DNA of 6,478 bases, taken from an uncultured Selenomonadaceae bacterium (GTDB lineage: Bacteria > Bacillota > Negativicutes > Selenomonadales > Selenomonadaceae). The notes below the pieces were generated by a model that was not told the DNA's origin, searched no databases, and worked only from the letters and a program-made list of their open reading frames with translations. Below, in pieces: positions 1 through 5,800 of this stretch (position 1 is its first letter; every line of letters starts with the position of its first letter). The stretch covers positions 1-6,478 of the forward strand of contig CATYZV010000110.1 of NCBI GenBank assembly GCA_958415865.1, read 5' to 3'. The translations under genes were made by a program, and so were the position numbers.

Positions 1-72
1 AGCAAATAACTTTTCAGCATTAGCTTTCACATCAGGTTCTATACGTATATTGATATTAGCTGTCTTAGCCAT
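1..72 (-). CDS. RelB/DinJ-family type II antitoxin, N-terminal fragment
   Basis: The first 24 codons of a gene that runs off the left edge are visible. The peptide opens MAKTANINIRIEPDVK and continues ANAEKLFA. This is the typical N-terminus of RelB/DinJ antitoxins, whose first strand and helix form the ribbon-helix-helix DNA-binding and dimerisation unit. Family members neutralise a RelE/YafQ-type mRNA interferase and autorepress their operon. The ATG at 70-72 has a good ribosome site, AGAGGTG at 79-85, about 6 nt upstream. The C-terminal half, which would bind the toxin, lies outside the window, as would any toxin gene, so a functional pair is inferred rather than seen. It follows thrS on the same strand but is separated from it by a strong hairpin. 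The family call is fairly firm; the partner is unknown. Confidence 0.8.
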   Translation of the reverse strand, partial: MAKTANINIRIEPDVKANAEKLFA

Positions 73-78
73 TTGTAT

Positions 79-130
79 CACCTCTACGATTATAGTATCA
101 CAATAGCAATACATTAGCAATACATTTATA
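79..130 (-). promoter_or_regulatory. Candidate promoter/operator region of the RelB/DinJ-like gene
   Basis: Read on the minus strand, this AT-rich stretch holds two possible -10 boxes: TATAAA at 125-130 and TATAAT at 89-94. The second is a perfect hexamer, but a start 6-7 nt beyond it would fall inside the ribosome site at 79-85. The first is therefore more plausible, with a weak TTGTCC at 150-155 as a distant -35 (19-bp spacer). No convincing -35 exists for either box. The tandem 11-bp repeats at 104-125 lie just downstream of the first -10, where an autorepressor could act. The promoter assignment is tentative. Confidence 0.35.
104..125. repeat. Two tandem 11-bp direct repeats upstream of the antitoxin gene
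   Basis: TAGCAATACAT occurs twice with no gap, at 104-114 and 115-125, between the thrS terminator and the antitoxin ribosome site. The 11-bp period places both copies on roughly the same face of the helix. Ribbon-helix-helix antitoxins usually bind repeated half-sites in their own promoter, so this is a candidate operator. The copies are direct rather than palindromic, so the role is inferred. Confidence 0.5.
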
Positions 131-135
131 GAAAT

Positions 136-186
136 ATGAAAGAAGCTGTGGACAAATAAGCAAACATTGTTCACAGCTTCTTTCAT
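136..186 (-). terminator. Strong intrinsic terminator downstream of thrS (possibly bidirectional)
   Basis: A perfect 15-bp inverted repeat (ATGAAAGAAGCTGTG at 136-150 and its complement at 172-186) starts 28 nt after the thrS stop codon. The stem may extend inward by about four more pairs, leaving a loop near 156-166. In the thrS direction the core GAAGCTGTG/CACAGCTTC is followed by TTTCATATTTC. That is U-rich but interrupted, with part of the U tract inside the dyad, as is common in bidirectional terminators. It would separate thrS from the antitoxin gene. Confidence 0.8.
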
Positions 187-213
187 TTATGCCGTTAAAA
201 TCTCAAAATCGAA

Positions 214-2130
214 TCAGTTGTTTTCGCGGGTCTTGATTTCTTTGAGCACCTGGGCGATGAAAGCATCTACATCCATCGTAACGGTGTCTTTTTCACGGCG
301 TTTGCGCACGGAAATGTTCTTGTTTTCCAGTTCGTTTTCGCCGACGATGATGCTGTAGGGCACTTTCTTGACCTGAGCTTCGCGGATCTTGTAGCCGATC
401 TTTTCGTTGCGGTCGTCGACTTCGACGCGGATGCCGAGGTCAAACATCTTTTTCTTGAGTTCGTAAGCGTAGTCCATGAACTTGTCGCTGATGGGCAGGA
501 TCTTGACCTGAACGGGAGCGAGCCAAGTCGGGAATGCGCCGGCGTAGTTTTCAATCAAAATGCCGATGAAGCGTTCAATGCTGCCGTATACGACGCGGTG
601 CAGCATTACGGGGCGGTGCTTCTGACCGTCTTCGCCGACGTAGGTCAGCTGGAATTTTTCCGGCATCAGCATGTCGAGCTGAATCGTGCCGCACTGCCAG
701 GTGCGTCCGATGGAGTCAGTGAGGTGGAAGTCGATCTTCGGGCCGTAGAATGCGCCGTCGCCTTCGTTGACGACGTATTTGAGTCCGCGGTGTTCAAGTG
801 CGTTCTTCAGTGCAGCCGTAGCGCTTTCCCAGACTTCGTCCGAGCCCATGGAATCGTCGGGGCGCGTGCTCAGTTCTGCGTGGTAGGACAGTCCGAAAGT
901 GTTGTAGACTTCGTCGAACAGGTCGATGATCTTCTGGATTTCTCCTTCGATCTGGCTCGGCAGCATGAAGATATGAGCATCGTCCTGCGTGAAGTTGCGC
1001 ACGCGCATGAGGCCGTGCAGCGCGCCGGACAGTTCGTGGCGGTGTACGAGGCCGAGTTCACCGAGGCGCAGCGGCAGATCCCTGTAGCTGTGCTGATGCG
1101 TTGCGTAGACGAGCATACCGCCCGGGCAGTTCATCGGCTTGATAGCGTAATCTTCGCCGTCGATTTTCGTGAAATACATATTTTCTTTATAATGGTCCCA
1201 ATGGCCGGAAGTTTCCCAGAGCTTGCGGTTCAGGATCATAGGAGTTTTGATTTCCTGATAGCCGTACTTGCGGTGCACTTCGCGCCAGTAATTGATCAAT
1301 TCGTTGCGGATGACCATGCCGTTGGGATGGAAGAACGGGAAGCCGGGGCCTTCTTCATGCAGGCTGAACAGGTCGAGTTCCTTGCCGAGCTTTCTGTGGT
1401 CGCGCTTAGCTGCTTCTTCGAGCATCTTGAGGTAAGCCTCGAGATCAGCTTGCTTTTCAAATGCCGTGCCGTAGACGCGCTGCAGCATCTTGTTCTTTTC
1501 ATCGCCGCGCCAGTATGCACCAGCGATGCTCTGGAGCTTCAATGCCTTGATCTTGCCCGTGGAAACGACGTGCGGGCCGGCGCAAAGGTCAGTGAAATCG
1601 CCCTGCGTGTACATCGTGATCAGTTCGCCTTCCGGCAGGTCGTTGATCAGTTCAACCTTGTACTTTTCGCCCTTTTTCTTGAAGAAATCGAGAGCTTCAG
1701 CGCGCGTAACTTCATGGCGTTCGATCGGCAGATTTTCCTTGACGATATGCTTCATTTCCTTTTCGATCTTCGCCAGATCGTCGGGAGTCAGCTGATGTTC
1801 CATGTCGATATCGTAGTAGAAGCCGTTGTCGATGGACGGACCGATAGCCAGCTGTACCTTGTCATCGCCGTAGATGTGCTTGATAGCCTGAGCCAGCACA
1901 TGAGATGCACTGTGGCGCAGCGTGCGCAGCCCGTCAGCATCTTCACCCGTAAGGATTTCCACTTTATGTTCGCCCGTCAGAGGCGTTTTCAGATCCTGCG
2001 TTTCACCGTCGATCTTGCAGGCAAGAGCCTTCTTAGCAAGAGAATTGCTGAACGATTTCACAAAATCCAATACAGTAGTGCCGTCAGCGACTTCGCGCAC
2101 AGCACCGTCTTTTAAAACGATTTTTGCCAT
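214..2130 (-). CDS. thrS: Threonyl-tRNA synthetase
   Basis: ThrRS is a cytoplasmic class II synthetase that charges tRNA(Thr) with threonine using ATP and edits mis-attached serine. The 638-aa product is full length for the bacterial enzyme. An N-terminal TGS domain spans about 1-62. The editing domain (about 63-225) carries its active-site set: H73 and H77 in HSASH, and C183 and H187 in CAGPH. The catalytic core (about 245-535) shows motif 1 around 271-298, motif 2 with R364 in LVHRHE, and motif 3 ending at R520. The zinc ligands are C335 (in NCPGGM), H386 (in TQDDAH) and H511. The anticodon-binding domain follows (about 538-638) with the typical VDDRNEKIGYKIREAQ. The ATG at 2128-2130 follows AGGAGGT (2141-2147) by about 10 nt, immediately after the T-box leader. 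No defect is visible. The long reading frames on the opposite strand are shadows of its codon usage. Confidence 0.98.
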   Translation of the reverse strand: MAKIVLKDGAVREVADGTTVLDFVKSFSNSLAKKALACKIDGETQDLKTPLTGEHKVEILTGEDADGLRTLRHSASHVLAQAIKHIYGDDKVQLAIGPSIDNGFYYDIDMEHQLTPDDLAKIEKEMKHIVKENLPIERHEVTRAEALDFFKKKGEKYKVELINDLPEGELITMYTQGDFTDLCAGPHVVSTGKIKALKLQSIAGAYWRGDEKNKMLQRVYGTAFEKQADLEAYLKMLEEAAKRDHRKLGKELDLFSLHEEGPGFPFFHPNGMVIRNELINYWREVHRKYGYQEIKTPMILNRKLWETSGHWDHYKENMYFTKIDGEDYAIKPMNCPGGMLVYATHQHSYRDLPLRLGELGLVHRHELSGALHGLMRVRNFTQDDAHIFMLPSQIEGEIQKIIDLFDEVYNTFGLSYHAELSTRPDDSMGSDEVWESATAALKNALEHRGLKYVVNEGDGAFYGPKIDFHLTDSIGRTWQCGTIQLDMLMPEKFQLTYVGEDGQKHRPVMLHRVVYGSIERFIGILIENYAGAFPTWLAPVQVKILPISDKFMDYAYELKKKMFDLGIRVEVDDRNEKIGYKIREAQVKKVPYSIIVGENELENKNISVRKRREKDTVTMDVDAFIAQVLKEIKTRENN

Positions 2131-2151
2131 TTAAATATAAACCTCCTGATG

Positions 2152-2190
2152 ATAAAAAACAAAAAGACCCCATCCCAAAGGGACGAGGTC
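2152..2190 (-). terminator. T-box regulatory (attenuator) terminator of thrS
   Basis: The arms GACCTCGTCCC (2190-2180) and GGGATGGGGTC (2176-2166) form an 11-bp stem including two G-U pairs, with a three-base loop. A near-continuous T run (2165-2153) follows. The 5' arm includes TCGTCCCT, which can instead pair with the T-box sequence at 2198-2211 to form the antiterminator. This is the mutually exclusive switch expected of a T-box leader. Confidence 0.93.
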
Positions 2191-2425
2191 TGTACTTCGC
2201 GGTTCCACCCTGATTGCTATACCAATAATAATATAGCCAGCTTACGTTGATAACGGAATACCATTCCGGCACCGCCTAATAGAACCGACAAGACAATTCG
2301 TTCAGCAGCACAGTTTGAAAGCGGTAATCACAGCATAGCACGGGAAACTTTCAGCCGAGATTTCCCTCTCTGGCAGGACAATGAGCCATGATCATGTCTT
2401 TCGCATTACCTTTGCTTGATTGAGT
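2152..2425 (-). promoter_or_regulatory. T-box riboswitch leader (tRNA-Thr sensing) of thrS
   Basis: This is an untranslated leader whose transcription read-through depends on binding uncharged tRNA. The T-box motif AGGGTGGAACCGCG (2211-2198) is an exact match to the consensus. Just upstream, GCTATA/TATAGC (2237-2232 and 2221-2216) forms Stem III. Distal Stem I is recognisable as an AGAGAGGG bulge (2371-2364), a GGGAAA/TTTCCC helix (2366-2361 and 2347-2342) and a GGCTGAAA loop (2356-2349). A further helix pairs CATGGC (2390-2385) with GCTATG (2339-2334). The only threonine codon on the 3' side of Stem I is ACC at 2325-2323, followed by G, and it is the likely specifier. It also lies in ATTACC, which could pair with GGTAAT at 2410-2405, so the base of Stem I is uncertain. 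Starvation for threonyl-tRNA should raise thrS expression. The T-box call is firm; the specifier is moderate. Confidence 0.95.
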
Positions 2426-2431
2426 ATCTTC

Positions 2432-2460
2432 ATTATAATAAGCTCATTTACACTTGTCAA
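2432..2460 (-). promoter_or_regulatory. Consensus sigma-A promoter of thrS
   Basis: On the minus strand a perfect -35 TTGACA (2460-2455) and a perfect -10 TATAAT (2437-2432) are separated by exactly 17 bp. Transcription should begin near 2425, directly ahead of Stem I of the T-box. A consensus promoter fits a system in which control is at attenuation rather than initiation. Confidence 0.93.
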
Positions 2461-2496
2461 GCATAAAGTATACAAAAATATTATATGACCGTAACC

Positions 2497-2525
2497 TTGT
2501 CAGCTGTTTTCTCATATGTTATAAT
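2497..2525 (+). promoter_or_regulatory. Promoter of the antisense (antitoxin) RNA
   Basis: On the plus strand, TTGTCA (2497-2502) lies 17 bp before TATAAT (2520-2525). A TG one base upstream of the hexamer (2517-2518) gives an extended -10. The predicted start is near 2532. It is back to back with the thrS promoter: the two -35 boxes are only 36 bp apart and point away from each other. The nearest downstream signal is the hairpin terminator at 2558-2588, so its product should be a very short RNA. Confidence 0.85.
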
Positions 2526-2541
2526 GAATATGTCAAAAACA

Positions 2542-2554
2542 GCCGACACGATAC
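2542..2554 (+). repeat. Direct repeat copy 1 (antisense RNA tail)
   Basis: GCCGACACGATAC matches the sequence at 2721-2733 at 12 of 13 positions. It lies in the predicted 5' tail of the antisense RNA, just outside the shared terminator, so the toxin mRNA that ends there would not contain it. The single difference (G against A) still allows a G-U pair between the two RNAs. Confidence 0.85.
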
Positions 2555-2557
2555 AGC

Positions 2558-2588
2558 GAAAGCCACGGACTCCTACTCCGTGGCTTTC
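2558..2588. terminator. Shared convergent (bidirectional) terminator of toxin mRNA and antisense RNA
   Basis: GAAAGCCACGGA (2558-2569) and its perfect complement (2577-2588) form a 12-bp stem with a 7-nt loop, CTCCTAC on the plus strand and GTAGGAG on the minus strand. A/T residues at both feet supply short U tracts in either direction (TTTC), so it can serve both converging transcripts. The two loops are complementary and could start loop-loop pairing. I do not see a YUNR U-turn in either loop. It also insulates thrS from transcription coming from the right. Confidence 0.88.
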
Positions 2589-2644
2589 TTGCATAATATA
2601 TTTTTGCAGCCTTATGCCAGAGCTGGTAATGCTAGGCTAACTGC

Positions 2645-2728
2645 CTATAGCTGTCTGTCTAGCCATTTGCAAATGTAATATGCAATCACACTTGCTGCGA
2701 TAGACAGGAGAAATGATTCTGCCGACAC
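2645..2728 (-). CDS. Small single-span membrane peptide, candidate Fst-like type I toxin
   Basis: A 27-codon frame with a GTG start (2728-2726) and TAG stop (2647-2645). The start is chosen because GGAGG (2740-2736) precedes it by 7 nt and no in-frame ATG exists. The peptide begins MSAES, continues with the hydrophobic stretch FLLSIAASVIAYYIC (residues 6-20), and ends with a short polar tail KWLDRQL. One membrane helix plus a charged tail is the architecture of type I toxins such as Fst, TxpA and Ldr, which damage the membrane when overproduced. From memory, unnamed Firmicute peptides with a similar ICKWLD ending exist, but I cannot check this here. The gene lies between the autotransporter terminator and the thrS leader with its own promoter, a sequestered ribosome site, and a convergent antisense RNA matching its start region. 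The frame is strongly supported by this context; toxicity is inferred. Confidence 0.72.
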   Translation of the reverse strand: MSAESFLLSIAASVIAYYICKWLDRQL

Positions 2729-2733
2729 AATAC
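2721..2733 (-). repeat. Direct repeat copy 2 (toxin start region)
   Basis: On the minus strand GTATTGTGTCGGC spans from just after the Shine-Dalgarno through the GTG start (2728-2726) and into codon 3. Its near-identical partner at 2542-2554 is transcribed in the opposite direction in the antisense RNA. The repeat therefore creates complementarity in trans exactly where ribosome loading would be blocked. In the Fst system the DRa/DRb repeats do the same job; here I see one clear repeat rather than two. Confidence 0.85.
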
Positions 2734-2734
2734 T

Positions 2735-2762
2735 CCCTCCCTTCTGCTAGCAGAATAGGGGG
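2735..2762 (-). promoter_or_regulatory. Hairpin sequestering the toxin Shine-Dalgarno
   Basis: In the toxin mRNA, CCCCC (2762-2758), a TA bulge, and the perfect palindrome TTCTGCTAGCAGAA (2755-2742) are followed by GGGAGGG (2741-2735). TTCTG/CAGAA with a CTAG loop makes the top of the stem. CCC pairs GGG, and the next CC pairs GG across a bulged A. This buries the ribosome site GGAGG at 2740-2736. Self-sequestration of the ribosome site is characteristic of type I toxin messages. Confidence 0.75.
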
Positions 2763-2779
2763 CATAGGCTAGCCTTTTT

Positions 2780-2788
2780 ATTATATCA
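2780..2788 (-). promoter_or_regulatory. Extended -10 promoter of the toxin mRNA
   Basis: TGATATAAT (2788-2780, minus strand) is a perfect extended -10 element. No good -35 lies 17 bp upstream (the position holds TATGAA), which is tolerable for an extended -10. Transcription should begin around 2774-2773, giving a 5' untranslated region of about 46 nt and a message of about 220 nt ending at the 2558-2588 hairpin. From memory that is close to the roughly 210 nt of pAD1 RNA I. Confidence 0.7.
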
Positions 2789-2789
2789 T

Positions 2790-2821
2790 AAAGAATAGCA
2801 TATTCATATATGTTATTCTTT
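2790..2821. repeat. AT-rich dyad over the toxin promoter
   Basis: AAAGAATA (2790-2797) and CATAT (2799-2803) are mirrored by ATATG (2808-2812) and TATTCTTT (2814-2821), with one G-T position and a 4-nt centre. On the plus strand it is followed by a T run (2819-2825), so it resembles a terminator, yet no plus-strand gene feeds it. It covers the -35 to spacer region of the toxin promoter, so a regulator-binding site or a back-up terminator are both possible. Confidence 0.5.
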
Positions 2822-2830
2822 TTTTATACA

Positions 2831-2859
2831 AAAAGCCCCGAATAGATTTCGGGGCTTTT
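2831..2859 (-). terminator. Intrinsic terminator of the autotransporter gene
   Basis: AAAAGCCCCGAA (2831-2842) and its exact complement (2848-2859) form a 12-bp GC-cored stem with a 5-nt loop, 22 nt after the autotransporter stop codon. On the minus strand it is followed by TTTTTGTATAAAAA. It is a textbook Rho-independent terminator and sits just upstream of the toxin promoter, isolating the small locus from read-through. Confidence 0.93.
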
Positions 2860-2881
2860 GCTGTTTAATGCTATAGAACTA

Positions 2882-5800
2882 TTAGAATTTGTATTCTGCA
2901 TTGATAAACCATTTATCGCTGCGGGCATCGCTGCCTTTCTGCCAGCTGTAGCCGAGACCGTAAGTCCAGTCGCCTTTTGCTGCTTCCATCGAGAGCGAGG
3001 TCAGCCAGCTGCCGCTGTCCATGACAGTGTACGTCAGTTTATCGGAGGCACCGAGAAGGTCGATGTTCATATTTTTTGTATCTCCGAAAGCCCGGATGTA
3101 CGAAAGGTCCAGCTGCGGAGTTATCTTCCAGCCGCTTTTGGTCGTGATCTCATTGCGCAGGCTTACACCGATAGGAAGTGTCCAGATATTCTGCCGGTCG
3201 GGATGGATATCAAAAGCTTTTTTCCCATTGTAATATGCTGTATAAGATGATGGATCAACGCTCATATAACGCAGTCCTGCATATGGAACTATCTGTAAAT
3301 TGCCGCGCTGATATAATTTTTCAGCCCGCAAGCCTAATGAGAATACGGATATATCGCGGTCAGTTGTCATCTTATTGTCAAATACGTAAGCTGAGGTATC
3401 ATGGCTGCCGCGGCTGTAGCCAATATCAGCCATAATGTTTGTATCATCATTTTTTATGCTGCCGTACAATGTCATGCCCCAGAGATTAAAATCATCATCG
3501 CTTCCCTGACCGCCGGAATTGCCATTTGCATAGGCAAATGAGATACCGCTCTGCAATTTTCCCTTTTTTGCAAAGTCGGTGCCGACTATTACGCCGTTGT
3601 AATTTCCGTCAAAATCCGTCTTGCCAAAGCTGTTTTTAAGACCATCGGCTTTATAATTATTGTGCAGGTATTTTGCCCAGATATTGCCGTCATCATCTAT
3701 TTTATCAAATCCCGTTACGTTGTCCTGCGTAAAGGAAAGACGCTTAGCCGATGTATCTGAAATATCACCGGCAAAAGTGATATTAGTATTTGTAGCACCG
3801 GAGCTTTCACCGACCATTACACCGCGGGTAAGAGCCGCATGGGCAGCTTCTTTACTAGGTTCATTGGACAGATCACTAAGGAAATCCTTAAAGCCCGGAG
3901 CAGACTGTTCCACGCCTTTCTTATCGCTGAAGTACTTGCCAATCGTATTTTTTAACAAACCGCCATTAATTCTGTCAGCCATATAATCAGCAGCTTCTTT
4001 TTGTTCCTCCGCTGTGAGGTCATCTACATCTTTTACGCTTATATGGTAACCATTATCTGCTTCCTTTTTTTTGGCGAACATTTCTGTTCTGTCATAGACG
4101 TAATCATCTTGCCCCCAAAGCCTGCTATTTTTTTTATCGTAACCTCCGGCAATGTAGTATGTTTCATCGTCTTTTAGTGCATCGAGATTTTTTATATTCA
4201 AGGAAGCACCGTCAGCCACATCAATTGCAGTAGTGCCGTCATCTTTTCCTTTTATAAGCGGAGCATTGTTATTTGTGCCGTCGTATTTTTTGAGATCTTT
4301 TAATGTAGTTACACTGTCAGCAGCTACATTGATAGCATCGAAATTATTGATCTTGCTGCCATTGCCGCTCTTAGCTATTTTTTCAAGAGGGGATAAAATG
4401 TTATGACCTGTGATATTGAGCGTGCTGTTTTTTACGCTGTCAGAAAGAACTGATGCTGTTGTATCATCATATTGATAGCCGCGCCCGGAGATTTCACCCG
4501 TTACAGTAGTGCCGTTTAAGTTGACAACGCTAGTTCCTACAGTAGAACGAGCTGCCTCAACATTTGTGTAGGCATTATCATTTTCCCAAGAGCTATTATC
4601 GGTAACACCGCCGGCATAGACACTGCCGGTAATGGTGCCGCCGTTTAAGTTGATGACACTGTTATCTACTCTTGTACCGGTCGGTTTAGATTTTTCTTTG
4701 CCGGTATCAGGTGCGCTTACCACACCGCCTGCGATGACATTGCCTTCAATGGTAGTGTTGCCGTTGACATTGATCACAGAATCTTTTTTGTAGTTGTAGC
4801 CGCCCTGACCTGCCGTGATACCGCCGCCCGCTACTGCTACATCTCCTGCCACTCTATTTAAGTCTTCGACATATTTCGGCAGTTTTTTACCTACTATACT
4901 GCTCACAGTCTGATTGCCGGAGGTAGAGGTAATAGAAGTAATAGCATTTGATATTTGATTGAAATTAAGCCCGCCGATAGTGGCATCGGTCAAATTAATG
5001 GTATTCTTAGCTGTATTCATCTGCACAGCATCGCCTCTGTAGCCGCCGTTAGCTATGATCATGCCGCTGCCGTATACGCCGTCAGCCTTGCCTTCTACAT
5101 TGATAGTGGTGTTATCGGCATCGACTTTTACATTAGGAGTATCAACGATATCGACATTGCTGTTTTGCTTATTGCCGTATTCCATGCTGAGTGCCAAGCC
5201 ATTGCCAAATACGCCGATAGCTTTAGTACCCTTTTCTACATTGATAGTGCCATCCTTAATGGAAGCAGTAGAAGACAGAACGCTGTCATCATCATTGCGC
5301 AGAGTATTTTTATCATGCGCAGCCACTGCCGCACCGCCCGCAAATGTGCCGACTACATAGCCCTTTTCCAGATTGATTTCCACATCGCCGGACGTTGCCG
5401 TTGCACTGCTATTAGCATCGCCCACAGCAGCAGCCAAGCCGCCGCCGACCACTCCGTCAACAACAGGCTGCTTGCCAAGAGCCACAGCCGCCGCCGCAAG
5501 TTTGCCCGTGGGGGTACTAGCACAGGTGATTTCTGATATATTGATATTGTCCTTCATATTGGCAACAACAGATTCCAAATCACCGGAGTCTACATTGATA
5601 TTAATAGTAGTCTTGCCGCCTACCGTGCTTGTAGCTTTAGAAGAACCGCCCGGCTTATCGTTATTTGTAGTATCACCATCGGTATCATCCCTGTTTTCAT
5701 AGGAATGATAAGAAGCTGCCACACCACCGCCGACAACCCCGGCAGCTACAGATTTGCCGGTAATGCTGATATTAGAATCTCCGGTTACAGCAGCATTAGC

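Larger units (their letters stand above)
2532..2592 (+). ncRNA. Predicted ~60-nt antisense RNA, candidate antitoxin of a type I TA module
   Basis: This RNA is predicted from a strong plus-strand promoter (2497-2525) and a perfect hairpin terminator (2558-2588); both ends are approximate. It has a short single-stranded 5' tail followed by the terminator stem-loop. The tail contains GCCGACACGATAC (2542-2554). This can form 13 contiguous pairs (one G-U) with GTATTGTGTCGGC of the toxin mRNA (2733-2721), covering the toxin start codon. The hairpin is fully complementary to the 3' hairpin of the toxin mRNA because the two transcripts converge on it. This is the arrangement of RNA II in the pAD1 par (Fst) system, which from memory is also about 65 nt. 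No open reading frame with a ribosome site is present. Existence of the RNA is inferred, not measured. Confidence 0.75.
2608..2770 (-). other. Long-range 5'-3' pairing in the toxin mRNA
   Basis: AGCCTATGCC (2770-2761) near the predicted 5' end of the toxin mRNA is complementary to GGCATAAGGCT (2618-2608), beyond the stop codon, with one bulged A. Ten pairs would tie the two ends of the transcript together around the 27-codon frame. In Fst-type RNA I, helices of this kind keep the full-length message folded and untranslated. A smaller hairpin (GGC-AGTTA-GCC with flanking GCTA/TAGC, about 2651-2631) overlaps the stop codon. Only complementarity is observed; folding is inferred. Confidence 0.55.

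Noticed and set aside
104..125. CRISPR-like or iteron array
   Set aside because: There are only two 11-bp units with no spacers, and no replication or cas gene is nearby.
598..2115. 505-codon open frame on the plus strand opposite thrS, plus several shorter ones
   Set aside because: It lies wholly antisense to a clearly conserved full-length ThrRS, has no ribosome site, and its product shows no recognisable domain. It is a by-product of thrS codon usage.
2084..2272. 62-codon minus-strand frame overlapping the T-box terminator and thrS start
   Set aside because: It lies inside the T-box antiterminator/terminator structure and has no ribosome site. T-box leaders of this kind act without a leader peptide.
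2530..2640. 36-codon plus-strand frame with an ATG at 2530-2532, next to the predicted antisense start
   Set aside because: There is no Shine-Dalgarno and the frame crosses the strong terminator at 2558-2588. The RNA is better explained as non-coding.
2454..2678. 74-codon plus-strand frame across the antisense RNA region
   Set aside because: It starts upstream of the predicted plus-strand transcript, has no ribosome site, and runs through the terminator hairpin. The product resembles nothing coherent.
2858..3250. 130-codon plus-strand frame, and similar frames up to 5905, opposite the autotransporter
   Set aside because: They are antisense shadows of a repetitive Gly/Thr/Asn-coding gene, with no ribosome sites or recognisable domains.
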